The position numbers and the translations under genes are program-made. Below are positions 41,260-49,917 of a stretch of 64,000 nt of DNA, one piece after another; the stretch's first letter is position 1; the number at the start of each line of letters is the position of its first letter. The notes beneath the pieces are model-generated. The model saw only the letters and a list, made by a program, of their open reading frames with translations. It ran no database searches and was not told the DNA's origin. Source of the stretch: Streptomyces sp. NBC_00878 (GTDB lineage: Bacteria; Actinomycetota; Actinomycetes; Streptomycetales; Streptomycetaceae); assembly GCF_026341515.1 (NCBI RefSeq), contig NZ_JAPEOK010000001.1, forward strand, positions 3,968,001 to 4,032,000, written 5' to 3'.

Positions 41260-41430
41260 CGCCTCATCCGCTTCCATAACCCGCGCCACTCGACGGCGAC
41301 TCTGTTCCTGGAACAAGGCGTCGACCTCGTAGTCATCAAGGAACTCCTCGGCCACGCCCACATCGGCGCCACCGCCGGCGTTTACGCCCACGTGTACGCC
41401 GACACCACGTCCGACTCCGCCTCCAACGCC
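41260..41430 (+). pseudogene. Tyrosine integrase remnant (C-terminal catalytic end)
   Basis: The frame running through 41284 reads RFHNPRHSTATLFLEQGVDL, VVIKELLGHAHIGATAG and VYAHVYADT, the last ~50 residues of a phage or ICE tyrosine recombinase. The R-H-x-x-(S/T) box, the GHAH box and the catalytic tyrosine (VYAHV) can be recognised; the usual 'DLRHS' has become 'NPRHS'. The rest of the gene is missing upstream, and beyond the tyrosine the normal tail continues only in another frame (LRLQRQAIA). It marks past insertion of a mobile element in this interval. Confidence 0.75.
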
Positions 41431-41575
41431 AAGCTATCGCCACCCTTAACGATGTGCTTATCGTCGAGGATGGCGGCCTCGATGGCCCGCCCACCGTCGT
41501 CGTCCGCTGACGTTGCCGTCAAAGTACTCTTGGCCTCTCTGCAGAACGTGCCAGAGGGGTCAAGCGAGCGCTTCT

Positions 41576-42133
41576 CTACGTTGCCGGATCCTGGTGTGAT
41601 TGCCGCCATTCCGAGATTCGCCTGAGGAAAGGCCCCTCAACGTTCTCCGCACCACAGGCGTAAGCCAGCCAGCGGAGCTCTTCACACGGAAACGCTGGCT
41701 CGCCAGATGAGTCAACCCACAGCAGCACCGCATCATTCGAACGTTGGGTCACATCCCACCACGCCCAACCCCTCAACTGTGGATCAAAGCAGAAGAGCCA
41801 ATCCTGAAGTTCCCATGGCTCTTCACCGCGACGGGAAAAATACTGCTGACTTCCCAAGGACGCCACATAGTCACGACCAACCATAATGGAGCCGCGAGTC
41901 ACTTCTGCGAACCAATCAGGGATCAGAGTTTCTGGAATGGTTTCCGAATCGAAGTCAGCCTGATTCGCCGTACGGATTGCAGCAGACAATACCGCCCGGA
42001 ATCTAGTGACGTAGTCGACCGCATCGACGTTGGTGGTGACCAGGAACGTAGCGAAGACTGGCGGCCCCTCAACCCCCTTCGCGGGCGAGAAATCGATTCG
42101 TTCCAGTTCTCCAATGAACTTACTGGTACTCAT
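41576..42133 (-). CDS. Candidate immunity protein of the RHS toxin
   Basis: A 185-residue acidic, Trp-rich cytoplasmic protein (FSPAKGVEGPPVFATFLVTT, then GEEPWELQDWLFCFDPQL and LRGWAWWDVTQRSN). Its ATG (42133) overlaps the stop of the RHS toxin gene by four bases (ATGA), so it is translationally coupled. Immunity genes of polymorphic toxins occupy exactly this place. Its DNA has lower GC than the flanks: a 60-base stretch at 41881 counts 31 G/C (52%). I do not recognise the immunity family. The role is inferred from position and composition, not from a domain. Confidence 0.6.
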   Translation of the reverse strand: MSTSKFIGELERIDFSPAKGVEGPPVFATFLVTTNVDAVDYVTRFRAVLSAAIRTANQADFDSETIPETLIPDWFAEVTRGSIMVGRDYVASLGSQQYFSRRGEEPWELQDWLFCFDPQLRGWAWWDVTQRSNDAVLLWVDSSGEPAFPCEELRWLAYACGAENVEGPFLRRISEWRQSHQDPAT

Positions 42134-42525
42134 CGAATCACCCGACCAGAACCGGGAGTGATTGCCCCCCTGAGATCACCGAACATATTCGACGGGATTC
42201 CATATAGCCCAGGTGAAACTGAGGGGTCTGCAATGTCCGGCCGAGTCCTTCGTAGCTGATTCCACTCTCGTGTACTTCCTTCGAACCCTCGCGGCTTTCG
42301 CTGTGGAAGAGCCGACTCTCGCACCCGGTCAACGAATGAGCTATCCACATCGAATCCCAAAACCTGACCATCCGCACCACGGAACTGCAGTGAATGCGAA
42401 GCGTCGCCACTCATGTTCAAGTACAGGCGCCCTTCTCCATTCAACGAGACGTTTCCGTTCGCATCGATCCCAATACGCTGACTATCAGGGTGGGAAGTTT
42501 GCGTCCGGTAAACCGTGCAGTTGGA
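42130..42525 (-). other. Exchangeable toxin-tip module of the RHS protein
   Basis: These codons encode residues ~2304-2434, after the HINT domain. Composition shifts here: the 60 bases from 42181 contain 31 G/C (52%), against 42 of 60 (70%) at 44881 inside the shell. Recognisable text includes NGEGRLYLNMSGDAS, GFDVDSSFVDRV and PGLYGIPSNMFGDLR. The change of composition just past the HINT end fits recombinational replacement of toxin and immunity as a unit. Confidence 0.65.
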
Positions 42526-45500
42526 ATTATGGACCAGTACCGGAGTCTGCCCCGCCAGCACATAGTACGTATGCAGGTCATCAACCGTGAGGTTGTACGT
42601 CCGAGTGTGCTTGGTGAAGGCGCGGCTGCCGGTGACGATGACCGTGTCGCCGGCATCGGTGAGCAGGGTCATCCCCGGCGCGAGGTCGCCCGCCTCGATC
42701 CAATCGTGCTCGGACGGTGACCAGAAGGGGTGCTCATACGTGGCCGTGAGCTTTTCCATGCCGTCCGGTGTGGCGATGGACAGCTCGTTGAAGTGCTTGT
42801 CGTCCTCGGTAATGATCAGACGGGTGACTCTTCTGGGGCCGGACTCGCCAGTTCGCGGGTCGGTGGCCTGGACTTTGTCGCCGAGTTCGACGTCCTCGAT
42901 GTCCTTCGTGCTGCCATCCGACATGAGCACGTCGGTGCCCGCCAGGAAGCACTTGCACGAGCCCTTCAGACCGCGCCCCGCGGAACCCCCTCCCAGACTT
43001 CCTGGCCCTTCTCCGACCGCCACCTTGGACAAGAAGCCCATGGAAGGTCCGATGAAAGCCACCTTGCCCAGGCAGCCGCTCTTCCGTCCCAGGCTCATGC
43101 ACGCGAGAAGTTTGAGGTGCATGAGTTGCTGCCGGTCTCCGTCCGCTTCCTCCTGGTCCTGCGCATCAAGCAGACAGCCGGAAGTCTCCTGGCAGTAATT
43201 GTCGACCTGCCGGTTGAGGAGCCGCGCGAACTCGTTGGCGTATTTCCACTGCTTGTCGACGAATACGCCGGGGTAGATCTCCGTGTGTTTCTTACTGGAT
43301 ACCGCTACGGCCGGGTTGGCGGTACCCCGGTCCAGCGCCGCCTGGTGGTTCTGTGAGTTCTTCCTCTTCCCGGGCGTCTGGCCCGGCGTGGTGTTCTCGG
43401 CGTTGGCGTCCGGGCGGGTCGGGCAGTCGATGAACGGGCACAGACCAGTGGGATCACTCTTGCTGACGGGGCTGTTGCCGCTGTAGGCGTAGCCATTCAT
43501 CTGCAACGGGTCCGCGATGTTGATGACCGGGTCGGCCGAGAGGAAGCGGCCCGAGTTCTGGTCGTACTCGCGAGCGCCGATGTGGGTCAGTCCGGTGGCC
43601 GCGTCGTCGATGCCGACGCCCAGGTAGCTGCGCTTGTTGGGCCAGGTCGACGGCTTGGGACCGCGGACTTCGCCGTAGGGCTTGAAAGCGCGGCGGGTGA
43701 CCGGCTGGCCGCTCGACAGTTCCACTGTTGTGTTCGCCGTGCCCACGTGGTCCACGAGCAGCACGCTGAGTTTGTGGCCCGTGGTGGCGCCGTTGCTCGT
43801 CGTGCGGACCACCGTGGGTGCCCCGGCCTGGCCGTAGGCACGTGAGGCGCGCGTGATCGTCCCGGTGGCGTCCGTCGTCAGCTCGGTCTCGCCCAGGTAG
43901 AGCGTCGAGCCCGACGGTGAGTTCTCCAGGATGCGGTTGCCGGCGGCGTCGTAGACGTATGTCGTCTTCTTGCCGTCGTCCGTGATCGTGTCGAGCTTGT
44001 TCTCGGATGTCCAGGTCAGGTTCTGCGTGGCGTTCGACAAGTCGCGGACTTCGGTGTTACCCACAGCGTCGTACGAGTAGCTGCTGCCCATGCCCGAAGG
44101 GGTGGAGCTGATCCACTTCATGGTGTGCGGCTGCGGGGTGCCGTAGCCGTACGTGTAGCCGACGTTCTTCGTCGCGTCGGCCGGGTCGTGCTCCGTCAGG
44201 TTGGCTCGGTTGCCGAGCCAGTCGAAGGTGAACGACTGGCGGTAGGCCGTGGCGCCGGTGGCGACCGTGCCCACGTCCGGAGCGGTCGCGGCCAGGGTCG
44301 ACGTCAGCGAGGCGTCCGGGCTCGACACGTCGGTCGCCGCGTCCGGAGCGTCCGCCACCGGGCCTGACGAGGCGGCGAAGTCGGTGCGGTAACCCCAGGT
44401 CGTCCCGCCCGACGACTTACAGCCGGTGCCGCTTCCGGCGGGCGCGACACTCGGCGTCCAGGCGTTCACCAGCTCGCCCATCACGTCGTACGTGAAGCAC
44501 TGGTTGTCCCACGTCGTGCCCGAAGCCTCGGACAGCTTGCGGGCGTTGGACGTGATGGTGCCGGAGACGTCGTAGGAGTAGTAGCTGTCCGTGATGCGGT
44601 GCGGGCCGGTGGTCTCCCGGTCCGCGACGGTGCGCTGGAGGCGGCCCGTGTGCGGGTCGACGAAGTTCGTCGTCCACACCCGGTTGGGCTGGGCGCCGGA
44701 GACCGTGCGCAGGGCTTCGCCGTAGGGCGAGTAGGTCGCGTCGGACGTGTACCAGGTCAGGCCCGACGTCGACTCGGCGAGGCCGTCACCGTTGTAGCGG
44801 GTGACGACGTTCTCCTTCGCCAGCCCGCCCACAGCGGGCAGCGTGATCGACAGCGGCTTGCCGGTCGGGGTGTAGGTGTACGCATAGGCGTACGTGCCGG
44901 ACAGGCCGGTGGTCGTCGAGTTGGGCGGGACCACCGTCTCACTGCCCGTGGCCCGGTAGTCGGTGTCGTAGCCGGTGACACGGTTGACGTAGTCGCCGCC
45001 CGAGGTGTGCCGGGTCGAGGCGACGGGCTGGCCGAGCGCGCCGGGCAGTGTGTCGTAGGTGAACGACTTGGCGGGCGTGGCGGTCGCGGAGCCCTCGCGG
45101 ATGTACTTGATCCGGCCGAGCTCGTCGTACTCCGTGTGCGTCGTCCGGGACTTGGCGTCCGTCACCTTGTTCGGCCGGTCGGCATCGTCGTACCCGGTGT
45201 CCGTCCTGCCCACGTCCGGGTCGGTCGTGGACGTCACTCGGCCACGGGCGTCGTACGTATATGTCCAGGCGTTGCCCGCCGGGTCCGTGACCTTGCTCTG
45301 GTTGCCGCGAGCGTCATATTCGTAGGCGGTTACACGCCCGTCGTCCGAGCTTGAGTCGTCCTTGCTGTAGTGACGAATTGAGGTGACCCGGCCGAGGGCA
45401 TCGGTGTAGGTCCGAGTCCGCGGGACGGTCGAGCCGGCCGGATTCACGTACGTACTGGTGTCGCTGTAGGTCGTGTACGTCGCGTACTCGTAGTCGCCGT

Positions 45501-48500
45501 CGTAGTACGTCGACTGGCGGACCTGCCGCTCCAGGCCGTCGTAGCGCAGCTTGACCCAGCTGGGGATCAGCGACTTCGATCGAGGGGCAAACAGCTCGGC
45601 GGCCGGCTCACCCTTCGCGAGATATGCGCTCGTCTGCTCATCGGGCAGGCCGTGGTCGTTGTAGGTGATGTCGGTGATGATCCGGCCCGGGCCATGAGCC
45701 TCGGACTGGCTCTGGACCTGGCGCATCAGGCCGTCATAGAGCGTCACCTGACGGCTGTAGGAGCCGTCGTCCTTCAACGTTCTGGCCGTCACGGCGGCCG
45801 GTCGTGTCTGCTCGGACGTGGCGATCGCCGCTTGGTAGTCGATCTCGATGTCCGGCGTCTTGCCGCCGGACGAGCGCGACGGTGACCAGCCCTTCACCAG
45901 ACGCCCGAGCGCGTCGTACTCGCTGCGCGTCACTCGGCCATTCGCGTCGGTGACCGTCAGCGCAAGGCTGCGGCCCGGATCGAAGGCCGTGGTGGCGGCA
46001 TGCCCTTTCGCGTTGATCGTCTTGACTGACGTGACCGGCCCGCCCGCATCCCCAGGGGTGTACTGCGTTTCGGTCGTACCGGTGCCCGGCTTGGTGACGG
46101 TACGGAGGCGGCCCAGCGGATCGTAGGTGGTCTTCGTAATGACCGAATACGAAGTTCCAGCAGCGTCGATGCCGGCGGAGGAGGTGACGAGCCCCTTCGT
46201 CGGCACTTCGCCGTATGCCAGGCCGTCGTAGCTGTTCCGCACCGCCCGCACGAGCTTGGTGGCCGGGTCCGCCGCGTCGTACCCGGCACACGAAGTGCCC
46301 GTGCTCCGCTCCTCCTTGGGCAGCCCGATCAGCCACGCGGACGTGTTGTGCACATACGACGTCCTGGTGCAGCTCTGGTCGGACAGGACCTCACTGCTGC
46401 CGCTCGGCTTGACCACCGCCGTTTCGGTCTGAACCGGCAGGCCGTACGTGTCCTCGACCGACGTCAGCGTCCGGACGGCGCGCCAGCTCGTGTCGACCGT
46501 CTGGATCTCGTCCGTGCGCTTGATGCCGCTGCGGTGGGCCAGTAGCGGGTCCAAGTCCGTGCCGTTCTCGGTCTCCCTCGAACGGGACGCGGTCTGCTTC
46601 GACCAGGGGTAGTTCAGCGTCCGCTTCTGGACTCGCTTGTCTGAGTTCAGGTAGGTAATGCTCTCCGCCGCCATGCCCGCGTACTGCGGCGCGTCGTCCG
46701 CGAGCAGCGTGTATGCGCCCGTGGAGTCCTTGACCTCACCGCCCACGCCCTGGAAGTAGCGCGTCTCGGAGTACGACTGGGCCTGCGGATCCCCCTGCTG
46801 GGAGCTGGACTTGCTGCCCTTGGTGACCGCCACCTTGCGGTAGCCGCGCCAGTCGCTGTACGTGCGCAGGGACGGGCGGGTGAACTCGTCGTCGGACTTC
46901 GCCCAAGCGCTGTCCGTGTAGTCGTACGTCGTGTGGACGGGCTTGCCGTGCGACGTGACCTTGTCCGTCTCGGTCACCGAGTCGACGACGTACTTGTTGA
47001 ACCACGCCTTCGCGGGCGTCTTCTCGTCGCCGTCCGGGGACCAACGGATGGGATAGCAGGTGCCGTTGTTCTTGCCCTTGTCCTCGGACGGTTCGCTCGC
47101 GCAGCCGCCCTTGTACTCGACCTCGATGTCGCCGCCGTACTCGGTGGCGACCGTGCCGATACGGGGTCGAGTGAAGCCGGGGCGCTGGTCGTTCGGACCA
47201 CTGGAGACCAGGTTCGGGAGCTGGCGGTCCTTGAGGCGCAGACGCAGGGGCGAGGTCGCGCCGACCGAGTACTCGGCGAAGCTGACACCGTCCTTGTGCT
47301 GGAGAGTGCCGGTGGTGTCGCCGGGCGCGAAGCCCCTGCGGGTGATCGAGTTCAGCCAGAGGCCCGGGGACGTGTCGTACCAGTCCTCCGGGAAGGACTG
47401 GTGAAGGGTGTACGTGTCCACCTTGCCGAGGCCACTCTGGCCGGCGCGAGCCGCCTTCGTCGTCACCGTGTCCAGGCGCAGCTGTGTCCAGAAGGACGGG
47501 AAGGCCGGGCACAGCTTCGACGTCGACTTGCAGTTGAGGTTGCCGGGGGTGTCCCACCAGGGACGGTACGCGCCCGGGTCGTCGGTCTTGGCGAAGTTCG
47601 CCGCGTCGCAGTCCGTATCCGACTTCAGGCAGCGCTGCTTGACGCCGAACTCGACCGTGGCGGAGGGCTTGGTGAGATCGGAGCGCATGCCGTACTCGAT
47701 GGTCGTCGGGTAGGCGTAACGGTCGTACTGCTCAGGGGACTTGAACTTCTTCTTGACGGCGTAGTGGTTCGTCTCCTGCTTCCAGGTGACGACCAGCGCG
47801 TTGCCGTGCACGTCGACGACCTTGTCCAGGCCCCAGCGCCAGGCCTGCTTCTTGCCCGCGCCGCAGCGGGAGTCCGCGAAGGCGGTGGCGTGGCAGGGCT
47901 CGCCGGGGTGGTTGCCGAAGACGGGGACGGTGGAGACGGAGTTGGTGTCGGCGTGGCCGCCGCCGACGTTGTTCAGACCGTAGAAGTACTGGGTGCCGTC
48001 CGTGGTGGTGACAACCCAGTGCTCGCCGTCGTTGTCACCGTTGCTGCCGCCGGTCTTCAGCTGGACACGAGTGCCGTCATCCTGCTGCGGACGGTACGTG
48101 TCGGTGTCGCCGACCCGTACCAGCTCGGTGGTCTTGCCGGCCAGGGACATCACCGCGTTGTCCGACACCCAGCACAGGTCCGACGTCTTGTCCTTCTTTG
48201 CGGCGTTGTTGGGTGTGCCGGAATTCAGCGTCTTGCGGTCGTCCTGGCAGGCGCGGTAGCGGCGCTCGATGTGGCCGGGGTCGTATCCCCAGCCCTCGCC
48301 GATCCAGGAGGCCTGGGGCGAGGAGACCGCCGTACGACCGTCCACCGTCTGCGAGTTGTAGCTGAAGGAGATGTTGGGGGCCGGGCCCGCAGGCGCGGCC
48401 GGAACGGTCAGCGGATACGACCAGTTGAACGCGCCCGAGGAACCCCCGGCCTCCCACTTCCCGTCGGAGGCGAGCGGCGTGGCTTTGAACGAACCGCCGC

Positions 48501-49434
48501 CGCCACCACCGGAGTCGACCGCACCAATGACCGCGGTGTCACCGGCGGCTGCGACCGGGGTCGCCGAGCTGCGGTACGCAGCCTGGGCTACGGAAGGCCC
48601 TTCCGAGCCCGTCGCTGCGGCGGCCGCCGGAGTGACCGTCCCGTCCGCCGCCGTGTCGACCGTGGCCGTGATGGACTGGGTCTTCGTGTCGTTGGCCGTC
48701 TCCAGTTCCTCGTACGCCTGGCACGCCTCGTCGTCCGGCGTCGTCAGGTAGCACTCGGGAAACTGGACGAAGCGCAGGCGGGAGGCCCAGTCGGCGCCGT
48801 AGAGGTTCCTGAACTCGGCGTAGTCGAGCTTGACCGAGATCGGGACAGAGCCGGTCGCCGGGGCCTGGACGGTCACGACGGCACCGTCGACGCCCTGGGA
48901 CACGGGCGCGGTGCGAGCGGCCACCGAGACCTGCCAGGTGCCCGTGGGCGCGGCCTGGTCGGGAGCCTGTCCGAGACTGACGGGCAGGTCGTCGACCGGG
49001 GTCAGGTCGACCTGCTGGGCGGCCGCGCCCAGGCGGGATGCCGTCGCGGCCAAAGCCCCCTTGCGGGCCGCGATCTGGCCAGTGCGCGTCGCTGCCTGCG
49101 TCGCGCTCGCCGTCGAGCCGAAGCTGACCGTCCCGGTGTCGGCGGGCGGTGCCGTCGCCGTGCCGGCCGGTGCCTGTTGCAGGTCCTCGGGGACGTCGAC
49201 CTTCAGGGTCTCCAGGTCCCGTTCGAAGACCTCACCCGAGATGGGCTTTTCCTGGTCGAGCGCCTCCAACTCCAGCGTTTCGCGGCCCTTTTCGGCCGTG
49301 GCCGGGTCGGGCGGCAGCGCCAGCGACTGGGCGGGCAGGAGGCCCACCAGCAGGGCTGCTCCGAGGGCGGGTACGACGGCCGTGCGCAGGCGACGCGCAC
49401 GGCGGCGCCGGGCAGGCGAGAAGCGACCGAACAC
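42130..49434 (-). CDS. RHS/YD-repeat polymorphic toxin with pretoxin HINT and C-terminal toxin
   Basis: A 2,434-residue secreted giant starting at GTG 49434 behind GGGGGA. A signal peptide (VVPALGAALLVGLLPAQSLA) is followed by a SpvB/TcdB-like N-terminal region and a long YD-repeat shell (YDALGRL, YDARGNQ, YDAAGNR types). The RHS core ends in GAREYDQNSGRFLSADP. A HINT autoprotease (~2162-2303) runs from CFLAGTDVLMSDGS to the TPVLVHN end and should free the tip. The last ~131 residues (from CTVYRTQTSHPDS to ITPGSGRVIR) are a separate toxin domain that I cannot assign. The tip DNA is lower in GC. The overlapping gene at 41576 is the probable immunity protein. Confidence 0.9.
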   Translation of the reverse strand: MFGRFSPARRRRARRLRTAVVPALGAALLVGLLPAQSLALPPDPATAEKGRETLELEALDQEKPISGEVFERDLETLKVDVPEDLQQAPAGTATAPPADTGTVSFGSTASATQAATRTGQIAARKGALAATASRLGAAAQQVDLTPVDDLPVSLGQAPDQAAPTGTWQVSVAARTAPVSQGVDGAVVTVQAPATGSVPISVKLDYAEFRNLYGADWASRLRFVQFPECYLTTPDDEACQAYEELETANDTKTQSITATVDTAADGTVTPAAAAATGSEGPSVAQAAYRSSATPVAAAGDTAVIGAVDSGGGGGGSFKATPLASDGKWEAGGSSGAFNWSYPLTVPAAPAGPAPNISFSYNSQTVDGRTAVSSPQASWIGEGWGYDPGHIERRYRACQDDRKTLNSGTPNNAAKKDKTSDLCWVSDNAVMSLAGKTTELVRVGDTDTYRPQQDDGTRVQLKTGGSNGDNDGEHWVVTTTDGTQYFYGLNNVGGGHADTNSVSTVPVFGNHPGEPCHATAFADSRCGAGKKQAWRWGLDKVVDVHGNALVVTWKQETNHYAVKKKFKSPEQYDRYAYPTTIEYGMRSDLTKPSATVEFGVKQRCLKSDTDCDAANFAKTDDPGAYRPWWDTPGNLNCKSTSKLCPAFPSFWTQLRLDTVTTKAARAGQSGLGKVDTYTLHQSFPEDWYDTSPGLWLNSITRRGFAPGDTTGTLQHKDGVSFAEYSVGATSPLRLRLKDRQLPNLVSSGPNDQRPGFTRPRIGTVATEYGGDIEVEYKGGCASEPSEDKGKNNGTCYPIRWSPDGDEKTPAKAWFNKYVVDSVTETDKVTSHGKPVHTTYDYTDSAWAKSDDEFTRPSLRTYSDWRGYRKVAVTKGSKSSSQQGDPQAQSYSETRYFQGVGGEVKDSTGAYTLLADDAPQYAGMAAESITYLNSDKRVQKRTLNYPWSKQTASRSRETENGTDLDPLLAHRSGIKRTDEIQTVDTSWRAVRTLTSVEDTYGLPVQTETAVVKPSGSSEVLSDQSCTRTSYVHNTSAWLIGLPKEERSTGTSCAGYDAADPATKLVRAVRNSYDGLAYGEVPTKGLVTSSAGIDAAGTSYSVITKTTYDPLGRLRTVTKPGTGTTETQYTPGDAGGPVTSVKTINAKGHAATTAFDPGRSLALTVTDANGRVTRSEYDALGRLVKGWSPSRSSGGKTPDIEIDYQAAIATSEQTRPAAVTARTLKDDGSYSRQVTLYDGLMRQVQSQSEAHGPGRIITDITYNDHGLPDEQTSAYLAKGEPAAELFAPRSKSLIPSWVKLRYDGLERQVRQSTYYDGDYEYATYTTYSDTSTYVNPAGSTVPRTRTYTDALGRVTSIRHYSKDDSSSDDGRVTAYEYDARGNQSKVTDPAGNAWTYTYDARGRVTSTTDPDVGRTDTGYDDADRPNKVTDAKSRTTHTEYDELGRIKYIREGSATATPAKSFTYDTLPGALGQPVASTRHTSGGDYVNRVTGYDTDYRATGSETVVPPNSTTTGLSGTYAYAYTYTPTGKPLSITLPAVGGLAKENVVTRYNGDGLAESTSGLTWYTSDATYSPYGEALRTVSGAQPNRVWTTNFVDPHTGRLQRTVADRETTGPHRITDSYYSYDVSGTITSNARKLSEASGTTWDNQCFTYDVMGELVNAWTPSVAPAGSGTGCKSSGGTTWGYRTDFAASSGPVADAPDAATDVSSPDASLTSTLAATAPDVGTVATGATAYRQSFTFDWLGNRANLTEHDPADATKNVGYTYGYGTPQPHTMKWISSTPSGMGSSYSYDAVGNTEVRDLSNATQNLTWTSENKLDTITDDGKKTTYVYDAAGNRILENSPSGSTLYLGETELTTDATGTITRASRAYGQAGAPTVVRTTSNGATTGHKLSVLLVDHVGTANTTVELSSGQPVTRRAFKPYGEVRGPKPSTWPNKRSYLGVGIDDAATGLTHIGAREYDQNSGRFLSADPVINIADPLQMNGYAYSGNSPVSKSDPTGLCPFIDCPTRPDANAENTTPGQTPGKRKNSQNHQAALDRGTANPAVAVSSKKHTEIYPGVFVDKQWKYANEFARLLNRQVDNYCQETSGCLLDAQDQEEADGDRQQLMHLKLLACMSLGRKSGCLGKVAFIGPSMGFLSKVAVGEGPGSLGGGSAGRGLKGSCKCFLAGTDVLMSDGSTKDIEDVELGDKVQATDPRTGESGPRRVTRLIITEDDKHFNELSIATPDGMEKLTATYEHPFWSPSEHDWIEAGDLAPGMTLLTDAGDTVIVTGSRAFTKHTRTYNLTVDDLHTYYVLAGQTPVLVHNSNCTVYRTQTSHPDSQRIGIDANGNVSLNGEGRLYLNMSGDASHSLQFRGADGQVLGFDVDSSFVDRVRESALPQRKPRGFEGSTREWNQLRRTRPDIADPSVSPGLYGIPSNMFGDLRGAITPGSGRVIR

Positions 49435-49917
49435 GACGGAGTCCCCCGGACCACTTGGAGCGGGACCAGGTTCGGACCACGCGTGATGGCGTATCAGATG
49501 CGCAGATTCTGTGACGCCTCTGTGAAATTTCGCTAGATCGCCCGTAAGGATGTGATCATCATCACGGTACGTAGCGTGCCGTAGCGGTCAGTAGCGCGCA
49601 GACCTCGACTCGCCTGATATAGCGAACGCTTCCGAATCTCCGTGACCTAACACGCAATTCGTCAATCGCCCCACCAAATACCCTTGGCATTGGGGGCGTT
49701 GAAAGATATCTCGTGGCGGTTTGCGATCAAGACCACCTCGTGGCAGGGCAGTTGTCGGCACACGCACCCAACCGTGGGTACGGCTCAGACAGTTGATCGA
49801 CTCAATCCCCTCCCTCGTATGCGAAGGGTGACGACAGCCCGCTCATAGGTCATCATCGGCGGGCCCGGCAGCGCCCTGTCACGCGCCGGTTCCAAGGGGA
49901 GAAGGGGAACTCGCCCG
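49435..49917. other. Divergent intergenic region between the RHS and FG-GAP genes
   Basis: This 483-bp region is lower in GC and holds both promoters. A clear candidate for the plus-strand gene is at 49684-49712. A repeated CTCGTGGC occurs around 49710 and 49737. No gene is supported in it. Confidence 0.5.
49684..49712 (+). promoter_or_regulatory. Promoter candidate for the secreted FG-GAP protein
   Basis: TTGGCA (49684-49689), a 17-bp spacer and TATCTC (49707-49712). The -35 differs from TTGACA by one base. It lies about 200 bp before the ATG at 49918, leaving a long 5' leader. Confidence 0.35.

Noticed and set aside
41382..41609. A 75-codon minus-strand frame between the integrase remnant and the immunity gene
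   Set aside because: No ribosome site, no domain and overlap with both neighbours' sequence; it may be further debris but I cannot support it as a gene.
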